DNA of 64,000 nt, from NCBI GenBank assembly GCA_963785565.1, contig CAWAVV010000005.1:372001-436000 (forward strand). The letters are read 5' to 3'. The notes beneath the pieces were generated by a model that did not search any database, was not told the DNA's origin, and saw nothing but the letters and a program-made list of their open reading frames with translations. Position numbers and translations under genes: made by a program. Source of the DNA: AP-15 sp963785565. GTDB lineage: Bacteria > Pseudomonadota > Alphaproteobacteria > ATCC43930 > CGMCC-115725. Shown here piece after piece: positions 36,838-45,936 of this stretch (its first letter is position 1; each line of letters begins with the position of its first letter).

Positions 36838-39468
36838 TCAGTTCCAGCTGACCATGTCGTTCAGGTTGACCGGCCCGGAAGACGGCAGGGTCAGCGACCG
36901 GTTGGCGCTGCAATTGCCGCTGCCGGGATAGCATTCCCATGTGACGCTGCCGTCCGAATTCTTTCGGTAATATTTGTATTGGAAGGAACTGCTGGCAACC
37001 AGATTGATCGCGTTCTTCCACACCGGGTAGGTCGATGAATTGACCGGAATGCCGAGATTGGTGTTCCAATTGCCCAGCGTCTCGGTGTTGCCCGTCACAT
37101 ACATGTATTGGCCATATTGGGTGCTGGCATTGACGTTCATATTGACTTGCACCTGGCCAGATCCGGGCGTCAGGATGCAAGCGTAGTATCGGGAACAGAC
37201 CGCTGGAGGGATGTCGATTACTTGGCCGGCGGCGATATCGGCCAGCAGGGTGATGTATTCGCCCTGCGCCCAGTTGAGCGGCTCCATCGAACCGGTGATG
37301 GTACCTGGCGTGTCGCCGGCCGGTGTGGTCACAGTCCAGCCGGAAGGATTGTCCGCGTCGGGCGGCAGGGTGGTACTCGGATTCCAAATCTGCTCGGAGA
37401 TAAAGCCTTGTCGGGTGGAGAAGGCCTTGAGTGCGGCCAGATAGGACGCGCCGGCGCTGCCGGCTCCCGTTGCAGCGATCTCGTAATTTCCGCGTTCTGC
37501 CTCAAAGATCGGCCACAGCCTGCCGCGGCCGAAAGATCCGTCGTAGGAACCACCGCTGTTGGTCTCACCATAGCCATCGAAATTGTAGCGGAACCACGCG
37601 GGATAAACGTTGCTGCCGATCGTCTGTTTGATGACTCCGTCGTAGGCCATGAGGCTGTTGGTGATGGTCGGGTCGTTCGGCCGTTTCACCCCCATACGGA
37701 CCAGTTCGAGAAAACCGCCGTCAACGATGTCGATCGCGCGATGGCCCCCGCCGTTATTGCCGATGCCGATCGACATGTTCGGATTGGGATAGGCGCTCGG
37801 GTTCCACCCGCCGGGCAGGGCGCCACCCTGCGCGCCCGAGGTGTTGATGCGCATATACATGCTGGTGCTGTTGCAGTTGCTGTTCACGTTCGGGCAGCCC
37901 TGGGCGGTGTAAGTCCAAGCGGTGACATTCTGCTGCCAGTAGTCGGCGGCGGTTAGCCAGTTCGCCGCATCGACAGTGTCGTTGTTGGCCAGCGCGATCT
38001 GGGCGGCGTCGACTAGCCCCGCAACTTCGGCGGCGATGGTCGAGGGCGAATAGCCGCTATTTTCTTCCCAGCGTTCCTCCTGGGTCCATGGACCGTTGGT
38101 GTAGATGTAGTTGGCGGTCAGTTTGATCTTCGGCCACAGCGCATTGCAGACCGACGACCCCAGGCGATAGGCGAGGATGATCGGCATCGCCTGTTCGTCC
38201 ATTTGCGTGGCATTCCAGCTGGGCTTGCCGGAGACATAGGCGTTCTGCGGGAAACGGCCGGTGGACGGGTCCATGTCGACATTGAACAGCCAGTTCACCG
38301 CCTTGGACGCGGAGGTGGTGTCTCCGGCGGTGATCAAAGCATTGGCGAATTTGTACATGTCGCGCGACCACACCAGGTGGTAGCCACCCGGGTCGCCGTC
38401 GCCTTCCGAAGGACCCCAGGGAGTGCCGATCCCGGCGATCATTGCGCCATTGCTCTTGTCCTGCATGGTCTTGAGCGTCATTGCCGACAAATAATACTGA
38501 TTGTCGGCGGTGCCGCTCTGGGTGCTGAGACCGCCGGTATAGCTGTGCCAAGCGTCGTCATAGCTGGTCTCTTGGCTTGCGATATTCTTCGCCAGCGTGT
38601 TGTTGACGGCGATGATGGCATTGTCCCGCGTCGAGCCGAATCCCACCGCCACCGTGAAGGTGATGCTGATCGCCGGATTACCGGCGGTGTTGAGCCAGCC
38701 CATCTGCCCGACATTGCCGTTGGGGGCCGAGGCATAGGCCCATCTCATCGTGTAGCCCGGGGGATTGCCGACCATCAGATCCTGCCAGCCGTCATTCATC
38801 CCGTAATAGCCGCTCGACACCATGGTGACGCCGTTTTCGACAGTCCAGCCGATCGACGCGCGGAAAGCGGTGTAATCAGAGCTGTCGCTACTGCTCGCTA
38901 CCAGATAGGTATGGCCTCCGGAAACGACCGTTGAGCCACTGTTATCGGCCGCAGCATTCTTCAGATAGGGTTTGTACAAAAGATAGAGATTGAAATCTCC
39001 GACCGTCTTACCGTTCAGTGCCTGAAAGGTGGTTTGCTGTATCAAGGTGCTGTTCGACGGATCGGTAAAGATCATTTTGGTGATCTGCCAGTTATGGCCG
39101 ATATTGCCAGTCGTCGCCTGCCAACGCATGGATTTGGGGTCGGGTTGGGTGACCGTCCAACTCTGCAATTTCTCTTCGTCGACAAAGGTTTTAGCGGTAT
39201 CACCAACTAAAAATTCCATGTTCGCCGTGGCCAGGGTGTCGACGGTCGGATAGTAGACCTCGGAAACATTGCCCTCGTAGCCGGTGAAATAGATGGAGGA
39301 GGTAGTGGAATTCACTGCCGTTCCTACCATCGATTTCTGCGGTGAATGATGAATCGGGGGTAGTCCGCAACATCCGGGGGCCGTTCCGGTCGCCTGGGCG
39401 AGCGCTGCGCCGGCCCAAAGAGTTGCGGCGAGATACATGGCGGGTCCGAAGGCCGAAGTGCAATTCAT
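36838..39468 (-). CDS. secreted glucoamylase, GH15 with C-terminal CBM20
   Basis: 876 residues from the ATG at 39468, which follows AGGAGAG; a start 10 codons upstream lacks such a site. Signal peptide MNCTSAFGPAMYLAATLWAG up to ALAQ. The N-terminal glucodextranase-like beta domain spans about residues 25-300. The GH15 catalytic barrel (about 320-760) has WSRDMYKFANAL, acid Glu in WTQEERWEENSGYSPS and base Glu in LNWAQGEYI. The C-terminal starch-binding domain begins near VQVNMNVNASTQYGQYMYVT with GNTETLGNWN. It releases glucose from starch outside the cytoplasm. Asn/Ser/Thr-rich composition unlike its neighbours suggests transfer. Intact. Confidence 0.93.
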   Translation of the reverse strand: MNCTSAFGPAMYLAATLWAGAALAQATGTAPGCCGLPPIHHSPQKSMVGTAVNSTTSSIYFTGYEGNVSEVYYPTVDTLATANMEFLVGDTAKTFVDEEKLQSWTVTQPDPKSMRWQATTGNIGHNWQITKMIFTDPSNSTLIQQTTFQALNGKTVGDFNLYLLYKPYLKNAAADNSGSTVVSGGHTYLVASSSDSSDYTAFRASIGWTVENGVTMVSSGYYGMNDGWQDLMVGNPPGYTMRWAYASAPNGNVGQMGWLNTAGNPAISITFTVAVGFGSTRDNAIIAVNNTLAKNIASQETSYDDAWHSYTGGLSTQSGTADNQYYLSAMTLKTMQDKSNGAMIAGIGTPWGPSEGDGDPGGYHLVWSRDMYKFANALITAGDTTSASKAVNWLFNVDMDPSTGRFPQNAYVSGKPSWNATQMDEQAMPIILAYRLGSSVCNALWPKIKLTANYIYTNGPWTQEERWEENSGYSPSTIAAEVAGLVDAAQIALANNDTVDAANWLTAADYWQQNVTAWTYTAQGCPNVNSNCNSTSMYMRINTSGAQGGALPGGWNPSAYPNPNMSIGIGNNGGGHRAIDIVDGGFLELVRMGVKRPNDPTITNSLMAYDGVIKQTIGSNVYPAWFRYNFDGYGETNSGGSYDGSFGRGRLWPIFEAERGNYEIAATGAGSAGASYLAALKAFSTRQGFISEQIWNPSTTLPPDADNPSGWTVTTPAGDTPGTITGSMEPLNWAQGEYITLLADIAAGQVIDIPPAVCSRYYACILTPGSGQVQVNMNVNASTQYGQYMYVTGNTETLGNWNTNLGIPVNSSTYPVWKNAINLVASSSFQYKYYRKNSDGSVTWECYPGSGNCSANRSLTLPSSGPVNLNDMVSWN

Positions 39469-40041
39469 GTCTTGCTCTCCTACGCTAATATCTCGCAATT
39501 ACAAGCAGGAGAGTGTGAACCGCGTCACATTGCCGTGGCGTCTCCACGATTTTCTCCGAATGCCTCTACTTGATCCAACACATCGTGTCCGGAGCAATCA
39601 AGCGTTGAACCCGTCGTCTGGCCGCAGCTGCGACCCGCCCACTGTCTCTCTGCGGCATCTGCGATCCCTATCAGGGCTGCTGCCGCGAGCCAGTTTCCGT
39701 CGAGATGCGACGCGGAAGCTCTGAGATGAAGTTGCCAAATCACTCAGATGCCCTGTCGGTCCAGCAGCTTGCTTGCGATCGTCTCTAATATCACTGGCTG
39801 TCTCACGGGAGTGATGCAAATGGTGTCGGATATCCGTTCCGATCATTTGACGGCCTTCTGCGCCCAGATTTCAGCCAGGCATCAGGGCCGGACAAAAGCA
39901 TGTGAATTGGGCGAAGACGGGACCATATGCAGTGTCGCAGGCTGCCGCCAGGGAGTGTTGCGCAGCTTGATGCCGGGATTTGGCGAGCGCGCAGCCAGGG
40001 TGGAAGACGTGAATTGCGAATAATGATGGATTTGTATCGAG
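39469..40041. other. intergenic with one weak small ORF
   Basis: 570 bp between divergent glucoamylase and clpS genes. A plus-strand frame at 39748-40023 (91 codons; MQMVSDIRSDHLTAFCAQIS inside) is open but matches nothing known and has no clear ribosome site. The region probably holds promoters for both neighbours, but none could be defined by eye. Confidence 0.35.
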
Positions 40042-40407
40042 ATGATGAAAGCAGCCGGTGTCCTTCTCTCACAAAACCACGATCCAGACCACGCTAGACC
40101 TGGCAACAAACCGGGAATCGATCATCTTCTCGAAAAAGATGAGGTTAAGCCAAAACGCCCGAGCATGTGGAATATCGTCTTTTATAACGACGATTACACA
40201 CCGATGGAGTTTGTCGAATTCGTCCTGATGACGGTATTTCATATACCGAAACTAGATGCTCTCGCCTTAACCTTGGCCGTCCATACAAAAGGCAAGGGTA
40301 TCGCCGGAACCTATACCTTCGAGATCGCCGAACAAAAGCAGTGCGACGTCATATTGCTGGCAAAGATCGAGGAGCATCCATTACGGGTTGAAGTGGAGAG
40401 GGTTTGA
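40042..40407 (+). CDS. clpS: ClpS-like protease adaptor
   Basis: 121 residues. WNIVFYNDDYTPMEFVEFVL followed by a histidine-containing AVHTKGKGIAGTYTFEIAEQ and ILLAKIEEHPLRVEVERV are the ClpS core: the N-degron binding pocket (NDDYTPM) and the ClpA-binding surface. ClpS delivers N-end rule substrates to the ClpAP protease. The N-terminal 38 residues are not typical. No clpA is adjacent, unlike the usual genomic context, and the gene stands beside an IS3 element inside the island. A broken ClpP-like gene lies 1.6 kb downstream. Confidence 0.88.
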   Translation: MMKAAGVLLSQNHDPDHARPGNKPGIDHLLEKDEVKPKRPSMWNIVFYNDDYTPMEFVEFVLMTVFHIPKLDALALTLAVHTKGKGIAGTYTFEIAEQKQCDVILLAKIEEHPLRVEVERV

Positions 40408-40561
40408 CTGAGGGTGAAATTGAAGTCGGAATTTTCAGAGAAATCCGAGATGCAGTGCCTCTGCCGGGGTTTTGATGAGACTTCAGAGGTTTCAAGGGCT
40501 CGTCCCTAAATCTCGGAAAGATTGGGCTTGCATCGGAAAAGTGGAGAGTTCCCGATGAGCT

Positions 40562-40866
40562 ATGAGGAACTCGAGGATGCAGCAGCGACGGTTTACGAAG
40601 GAATTTGAGGAGGAAGCGGTCCGTCTGGTGCAAACCAGCGGCCGAACCCAGCGTGGATCGCCGGTGATCTCGGGATTGGGCTGTCGACGCTGGTCCGCTG
40701 GATCGGCCGGAGCCGGGATCGGCGTGCTGCCGACCCCGCGACCGCGGCAGAGAGCGATGTCACCGCGGAGCTGAAACGGCTGCGCCGGGAGAACGAGATC
40801 CTCCGCCAGGAGCGGGATATCCTGAAAAAGGCCACCGCTTTTTTCGCCCGGGAGGGAAGTCGATGA
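40562..40866 (+). pseudogene. IS3 family transposase OrfA, frameshifted
   Basis: RRFTKEFEEEAVRLVQTSG at the start is the helix-turn-helix region of IS3-type OrfA. A one-base loss near 40655 changes the frame to IAGDLGIGLSTLVRWIGRSR, followed by the leucine-zipper-like LKRLRRENEILRQERDILKK and AFFAREGS. The run AAAAAGG near 40826 resembles the programmed frameshift site of the family. The stop overlaps the orfB start (ATGA). Confidence 0.82.
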
Positions 40867-41723
40867 GGTTTGCGCTCATCGATCGGGCGAAGGCGGAATT
40901 CCCGATCCATCGTCTGTGCCGCGTACTCGGTGTCAGCCAAAGCGGCTACTTTGCCTGGAAAGGTCGGCCGACTTGCCGCCGCCAACGCGACGAGATGGTC
41001 CTACTGGCGCATGTCTGGTCGGCTGTTGCGCTGTCGAACGGCACCTATGGCAGCCTCCGGATGACGCGGGAATTGCGGGACAGCGGCCTCACCGTCGGTC
41101 GCCGCCGGACGGCCCGCTTAATGCGGGAGAACGGGCTCAGGGCTCGGCAGAAGCGGCGGTTCAAGCGCACCAGCGACAGCCACCACGCCTGGCCGGTCGC
41201 CCGAACCTGCTCGATAAGGACTTCACGGCAACCGGGCCCGACGAGAAAATGGGGCGCCGATATTTCCTATGTCTGGACCCGTGAAGGTTGGCTGTACCTC
41301 GCGGTCGTCATCGACTTGTTCGCCCGCCGAGTCGTCGGCTGGGCGACCGGCGACCGGCTGCACCGCGACCTGGCTCTCGCCGCTCTACGCAAAGCCCTTG
41401 CGGTGCGCCGCCCAGCAGCCGGGCTGATCCATCACTCGGACCGGGGCAGCCAATACTGTTCGGTCGATTATCAAACCGAGTTCGGCAAGCACGGCGTCCT
41501 GATCTCGATGTCGGCAAAGGGAAACTGCTACGACAACGCCATGGTGGAGACGTTCTTCAAGACCCTCAAATCCGAGCTGGTGTGGCGGACCATCTTCTAC
41601 ACCCGTCAACAAGCGACCCAGACCATTGGTCGCTACATTGACGGCTTCTACAATCCCGTCCGGCGCCATTCCGCCCTCGACTTCACAAGCCCGGTGCAGT
41701 TCGAAAAAATGGCCGCCAAATGA
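40863..41723 (+). CDS. IS3 family transposase OrfB (DDE integrase core)
   Basis: 286 residues. The DDE triad is in ADISYV (Asp133), HHSDRGSQY (Asp193) and NAMVETFFKTLKSEL (Glu229), with the usual GTYGSLRMT and CYDNAMVE segments. Residues of about 114-128 (TCSIRTSRQPGPTRK) do not fit the family; the neighbouring frame there reads PNLLDKDFTATGPDEK, as expected. Two compensating one-base shifts within about 45 bp therefore garble a short stretch while keeping the ORF open. Confidence 0.9.
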   Translation: MRFALIDRAKAEFPIHRLCRVLGVSQSGYFAWKGRPTCRRQRDEMVLLAHVWSAVALSNGTYGSLRMTRELRDSGLTVGRRRTARLMRENGLRARQKRRFKRTSDSHHAWPVARTCSIRTSRQPGPTRKWGADISYVWTREGWLYLAVVIDLFARRVVGWATGDRLHRDLALAALRKALAVRRPAAGLIHHSDRGSQYCSVDYQTEFGKHGVLISMSAKGNCYDNAMVETFFKTLKSELVWRTIFYTRQQATQTIGRYIDGFYNPVRRHSALDFTSPVQFEKMAAK

Positions 41724-41746
41724 CCTAATGCCTCTCCACTAAAACG

Positions 41747-41999
41747 ACGCAAGTCCAGATTGACCCCACCAATCCTCGTAGACGACATCAGAGAGAGCGA
41801 CGCGGCGAACCGGGCCAAACCGTCCCATCGGATAGCCGATCGGCAGCAGGGCGTAGGAGTGCGCGCCAGCCGGCAAGCCAAGGGCGGCTTCCGCTTCCGA
41901 GCGGCGATCATGCCAGAACCGCCGCCGATCGACTTCTGAAATTGACCGGAGACACTCAGCGATGCCAAGCATCGCGTCGATCTGGCGTTGTCCCAACAA
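41747..41999 (-). pseudogene. nitroreductase-family C-terminal remnant
   Basis: On the minus strand GLPAGAHSYALLPIGYPMGR followed by FGPVRRVALSDVVYEDWWG is the typical C-terminal end of nitroreductase-like FMN proteins. The flavin-binding N-terminal part is missing; upstream text (MLGIAECLRSISEVDRR) is not clearly of the family. The 3' end coincides with the right end of the IS3 element, so the last residues now come from IS sequence. Confidence 0.65.
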
Positions 42000-42035
42000 G
42001 GGCTGACCCCCGAGCGAGGAACAGGGCGATCCGGC

Positions 42036-42350
42036 TCAAACCAACCCGGCGACGAGCCCGAGTTCGAGCGCCTGCGTCGCCGAAAGGTACCAGCCGCCAT
42101 AGGGCCTGCTTCGGATATCGTCGAGGCTCACCGCGCTGCCTGCAATCAGCTCGGCGAAGCCCTCGTCCTCGACCCGCAGACCGTTGTCGATGTCGGCGAT
42201 AATCTCTTCCAGCACTCTACGGCAACTCCCCAGCGGGCACTCGAGGTGCACGTTGCGCATCATGCGCCGGCCGTGGATCAGCACCGTCGTGTCGCGGGTG
42301 AGCCAACGCCGATCGCGCGGAAAGCTGGCCATTATCGCTTTGCGCGCTTG
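42036..42350 (-). pseudogene. ClpP-like serine protease, C-terminal half (inverted relative to N-half)
   Basis: Minus-strand text AIMASFPRDRRWLTRDTTVL, IHGRRMMRNVHLECPLGSC, VLEEIIADIDNGLRVEDEGF and RPYGGWYLSATQALELGLV matches the C-terminal half of a divergent ClpP-like S14 peptidase, with the catalytic His region in IHGRR. The N-terminal half with the catalytic Ser is found immediately next to it on the plus strand (42350-42594). The gene was therefore split by inversion of its 5' half. Confidence 0.78.
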
Positions 42351-42594
42351 GCACATCCGACGGTACGCCTATCCGGAACGATCGACGAAGCGGCCGCGGC
42401 GTCGTTTCTCAGTCAGGTCCTGCCTGTGTTGGAGGTACCGGGCTCGATTGTCGTGGAGCTGTTCAGCTCGGGCGGGGACGCCGAGATAGGACGCCGCCTT
42501 GCTCAAGAAGTTCGCCTTCTTCGGCAAGCTCATGGCCGGGACATATGGTTCCTCGGAAGACGCTCGTCGCCTCGGCGGCGGTGACGATGACCGC
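42350..42594 (+). pseudogene. ClpP-like serine protease, N-terminal half
   Basis: Plus-strand text RLAHPTVRLSGTIDEAAAAS, VPGSIVVELFSSGGDAEIGR and GRDIWFLG, then with a one-base change KTLVASAAVTM, is the N-terminal half of the same ClpP-like peptidase, including the strand before the active site and the catalytic Ser in SAAVT. It ends at about 42594, where a VOC-family fragment of the other strand begins. Together with 42036-42350 it accounts for a whole protein of roughly 190 residues. Confidence 0.78.
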
Positions 42595-42725
42595 GCCGGG
42601 GTGCCCTTCATTGAGGAAATGAAAGGGGCCACGCGGCGTGTCACCCTCCTGGCCAATCTGCCAACCGGATCCGAGCGCGCGCTCGCGGATCTCGTGATAG
42701 TTCAGCGGCCAGGATACGACGTATC
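42588..42725 (-). pseudogene. diverged partial copy of the VOC-family gene
   Basis: Minus-strand text SWPLNYHEIRERALGSGWQI followed by GQEGDTPRGPFHFLNEGHPG repeats, with differences, the C-terminal region of the VOC-family gene at 34051-34300. Nucleotide identity by eye is high over about 130 bp. The N-terminal half is absent. It lies between the inverted ClpP-like half and an intact SDR gene, marking another recombination junction. Confidence 0.75.
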
Positions 42726-42763
42726 ATGGATGCGCGTTTCGCAATGCAATGAAGGTGGCGAAG

Positions 42764-43531
42764 ATGGGAAGGCTCGACGGCAAGGTCGCAGCGGTGACGG
42801 GCGGGGCATCGGGGATCGGCGAGGCGACGGTCAGGCGTTTCCTCGCCGAGGGCGCGAGCGTGGCATTTTGCGATCGGGACGGCGAGCGCGGCCAGCGCGT
42901 GGCGGCCGAGCTCGAGACCGCCGGCGCCAAGGTCGCCTTCACGCAGGCTGATGTAGGTACCGAGGCCGCATGCCTCGCCTTCGTCAACGGTGCCGCGCAG
43001 AAGTTCGGGCGCCTCGACATCCTCATCAACAATGCCGGCATCCGCAAATACGAGAAGGTCGAGGAGGCGAGCGCGGCGAGCTGGAACGAGATCCTCAACG
43101 TCAACCTGATGAGCTACGTCTTCTGTGCCAAGGCGGCGGTTCCGCTGATGCGCCGCAACAAGGGCGGCGCCATCGTTAACGTCGCCTCCGTACGTTCCGT
43201 CGTAGCAGGCGGCGGCAACCTCCAGTACGACACCACCAAGGCCGCGGTCGCGGGCTTGACGCGGGCGCTCGCCGCCGACCACTCGCCGGAGGGCGTTCGT
43301 GTGAACGCCGTCGGCCCGGGCCCGATCTTCACGCCGTTCCATCAGCGCCGCATCGCAGCTTCCGGCGAGACAGTCGAGCAGTATAACGCCAAGGCCGCAC
43401 AGGGCACCATGCTGAAGCGCTCGGGCAGGGCAGACGAGGTCGCCGCCGCCATTCTGTTTTTGGCCTCCGAAGATGCCTCCTACGTAACCGGCGCCCTGCT
43501 GTTCGTGGACGGCGGTATGACTGCGCTGTGA
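42764..43531 (+). CDS. SDR family oxidoreductase
   Basis: 255 residues from the ATG at 42764 (MGRLDGKVAAVTGGASGIGE); an ATG 15 bp upstream is possible. Classical SDR features: TGGASGIG nucleotide-binding loop, NNAG in ILINNAGIRKYEK, catalytic Ser in NVASVRSVVAGGG, YxxxK in YDTTKAAVAGLT and C-terminal GALLFVDGGM. The start is preceded by GAAGGTGG. Substrate unknown. Intact, in contrast with the remnants to its left. Confidence 0.9.
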   Translation: MGRLDGKVAAVTGGASGIGEATVRRFLAEGASVAFCDRDGERGQRVAAELETAGAKVAFTQADVGTEAACLAFVNGAAQKFGRLDILINNAGIRKYEKVEEASAASWNEILNVNLMSYVFCAKAAVPLMRRNKGGAIVNVASVRSVVAGGGNLQYDTTKAAVAGLTRALAADHSPEGVRVNAVGPGPIFTPFHQRRIAASGETVEQYNAKAAQGTMLKRSGRADEVAAAILFLASEDASYVTGALLFVDGGMTAL

Positions 43532-43709
43532 GCAGTATGCGAGGCTAGTCGACGGGTGAGTGACAGGCATTGGCCTGCGCCGAGAAGATTACGGCACACA
43601 CTCGCCACATCGCCGCGCTCGCGGTCGGAGAAAAGCCGCCTCTCGGCCGAGATATCGGGCGGGCGCGGCCAGTACTCCAGAGCTTGCTGCTACAACCGCG
43701 CTACGAAGG

Positions 43710-44975
43710 TCACAGCGCGCTGGGCTGCTGCACCGGCTTACCCTGGCGCAGCATGTTGACGCCGACCAGAACCGCCGGCATGGCGCAGACCACCCAACTG
43801 GCACTATAACCAGCGGTCAGCCTGAGCAGCAACGAAAAGACCGCGGGGCTCAACAGCGCACCGATCTGGCCGAATGACAGCACCCCACCGGTCACCGCGC
43901 CCACTCGTCCCGGCGGCGCCAGACGCGCGGCTTCCGACAGCATGATGCCGTGCCAGGACAACGCCGTGGCGCTGACCACCATCGCTACCGCGCCGATCGC
44001 CAGCAACGGCCAATGCGGCGTAAACGCGCCAAGCAGCCCAATGCTGACAGCCATGCCGAAGGCCAACCCGCCCAGGACGAAGTGTGGCGCGACATAGAAG
44101 CCGCCGACCCAGGCCCACAAAATGCGGCCCGGCAACGCCACCGCAATGACGGTCGAATACAGCGATCCAGTCGCGACCAGCGGATGGCCCTGTGAGGTCA
44201 TGTAGGTGACGAAATAGGCAACAAACACGGCCTGTGTGCCGTTGAACGCAAAGCAAGCGAACGATAGGGAGCGCAGCTCGCGGACCGCCAGCACTGCTGT
44301 GATCGTGGTGCGCAAATCCGACAGGCGGATCGGATGCCTAGGCGATGGCTCAGTATCAAGCCGGCCACGTAGTGGCTGGAGCATCAGCGCGACGGCCCAG
44401 CACAGCGCCGCGCTCGCCAGCATCGTGTCACGCCAGCCAAACGACTGTGCCGTCACGGGACCAAGATAGCCGGTGAGCAGAATGCCTGCCGGGATCGCGC
44501 ACTGGGCAATGGAGAAGGCAAATGGCGCATAGCGCATGACGGACCAGCGCCCCAGCAACTGAGAACTGGCCGGGGTTGCAACCGAGGCAACGCCGTTGCC
44601 AATCAAGGCCGACAGGACGAAGCCGACGGCACCACCGAGGACCGCTACCGCCAAACCGGCGCCTGTAAACAGCAGGGCGATCTGGCTCATGCGAATAGCG
44701 CCGTGCCGGATGATGAAGCCGCCCGATCCCAACTGGCCGATCAGCCCGGCAAAAGCAGTCAACGAGAAATAGATCCCGACCCAAGCGGCATCGGCATGCA
44801 GTTCCGCGATGATCAACGGCGCAAGCACCGCCGGCAGCGCCCGGGCGATCGAGCCGCAGGTTTGTTGCAGAAACATCGCCGTGACCGCGATCAGCATATG
44901 GGTCAATTGAACGCTTCCTCCGGACGAGTCTGTTCCAACCACGGGCTGCCTACTACGGACTATTTCTTTGTTCAA
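43710..44975 (-). CDS. MFS transporter
   Basis: 421 residues with about twelve hydrophobic segments in two halves, typical of the major facilitator superfamily. Segments such as WVGIYFSLTAFAGLIGQLGS in the first half and GRVGAVTGGVLSFGQIGALL near the end fit cyanate/nitrate-like or MFS_1 carriers. The substrate is unknown; location among catabolic oxidoreductases suggests uptake or export of an organic acid or similar compound. Intact, with no clear partner gene. Confidence 0.88.
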   Translation of the reverse strand: MNKEIVRSRQPVVGTDSSGGSVQLTHMLIAVTAMFLQQTCGSIARALPAVLAPLIIAELHADAAWVGIYFSLTAFAGLIGQLGSGGFIIRHGAIRMSQIALLFTGAGLAVAVLGGAVGFVLSALIGNGVASVATPASSQLLGRWSVMRYAPFAFSIAQCAIPAGILLTGYLGPVTAQSFGWRDTMLASAALCWAVALMLQPLRGRLDTEPSPRHPIRLSDLRTTITAVLAVRELRSLSFACFAFNGTQAVFVAYFVTYMTSQGHPLVATGSLYSTVIAVALPGRILWAWVGGFYVAPHFVLGGLAFGMAVSIGLLGAFTPHWPLLAIGAVAMVVSATALSWHGIMLSEAARLAPPGRVGAVTGGVLSFGQIGALLSPAVFSLLLRLTAGYSASWVVCAMPAVLVGVNMLRQGKPVQQPSAL

Positions 44976-45214
44976 ATACTCCAGGGAAGCGGGAGGGGCC
45001 CTCGTAAGCGGCTACGGCTCGGAGGCAGCTCGGAAGCGATCGAGACCTGCCTCAACATCAAGATTGTGGCAGCGCGAGCTGGTGTTGCGGGTTTCGGATC
45101 CGGTATCTTACGCCGCGCTCCTTTGCCGGTTTGTCCTCGCGCGCCAAGGAACGGCCGCGGTCATTGCGTGATGACGGGTTTCAGGCAGAGCTTTCGGTTA
45201 TCGCTCGGTGCAGT

Positions 45215-45689
45215 GGCCCGACGCCGGTGCGGCCGGTCGGAGTCATGATCGCGAAGATCGTGCCCTATATCGACATCGGCTATGTTCAAGTGAGACTGAT
45301 CCTGGCGGTTTCGGTCGCGGTTTTCCAGCTGCTGATCCGAGGCTCGATCGGCCTCTTGATCCTGGCCCTCGGACTCTTCATCGCCAGCAATCTCGCCTTC
45401 GGCTTCACGATCTCGATGCTCGCCCGCAACCAGATGCCAGGCGATCCAGCTGGCACAGTTCACGCTTTTGCCGTCGATCCTGCTGTCGGGCTTTCTCCAC
45501 GGCATGCCGATCTGGGCGCAATGGATCGGCGAGGCGTTCCTGATGACGCACATCCTACGGGGTCGTCCGCGGTATCATTTGAAAGGCAACACCGGTGCCG
45601 AAATCCTATCCAACCTGTGGCCGATCGCGGTCTTCACGCCGATCGTTGCGGCGATCGCAATTTTGTACTACCGCGAGCAGGTGGATTGA
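45215..45689 (+). pseudogene. ABC-2 type transporter permease, C-terminal remnant
   Basis: PTPVRPVGVMIAKIVPYIDI, LGLFIASNLAFGFTISMLAR, then after a frame change near 45440 QLAQFTLLPSILLSGF, GMPIWAQWIGEAFLMTH and LSNLWPIAVFTPIVAAIAIL form the membrane C-terminal part of a DrrB/YhhJ-like ABC exporter permease. The text LRGRPRYHLKG near 45560 should read like LRVVRGIxLKG, so two further compensating shifts are likely. The N-terminal half and the ATPase gene are absent. Confidence 0.75.
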
Positions 45690-45936
45690 AGAGAATGTAG
45701 TGCACGGGCGGGTCCTTTGCTCTTCGGGCGGGAAGGTCTGGTCGGCGCAACCTTGTCGCCCGAGCAGGGCAGGAATCCACCCGACCTCGTCGTTGGCTGC
45801 TTTCCCGGTGAATGGCCCTTTAGGGGGCAACTCCCGCCGTATAGATTCGGTCGTATCGTTGGCGGCTCAGCGCCGATATTGTTGGCGACCAGCTCAACCC
45901 CCCTGGCATCCAGATAACGCGGTTAGGCCGTCGGTG

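Larger units (their letters stand above)
40533..41746 (+). mobile_element. IS3-family insertion sequence
   Basis: About 1.2 kb with overlapping orfA and orfB. Imperfect terminal inverted repeats share AGTGGAGAG: left end at about 40533-40549, right end at about 41731-41746 in reverse. The exact ends and target duplication could not be fixed. On its right it cuts into a nitroreductase-like gene; on its left lie 125 bp after clpS. orfA carries a frameshift, so the element may be inactive. Confidence 0.82.
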
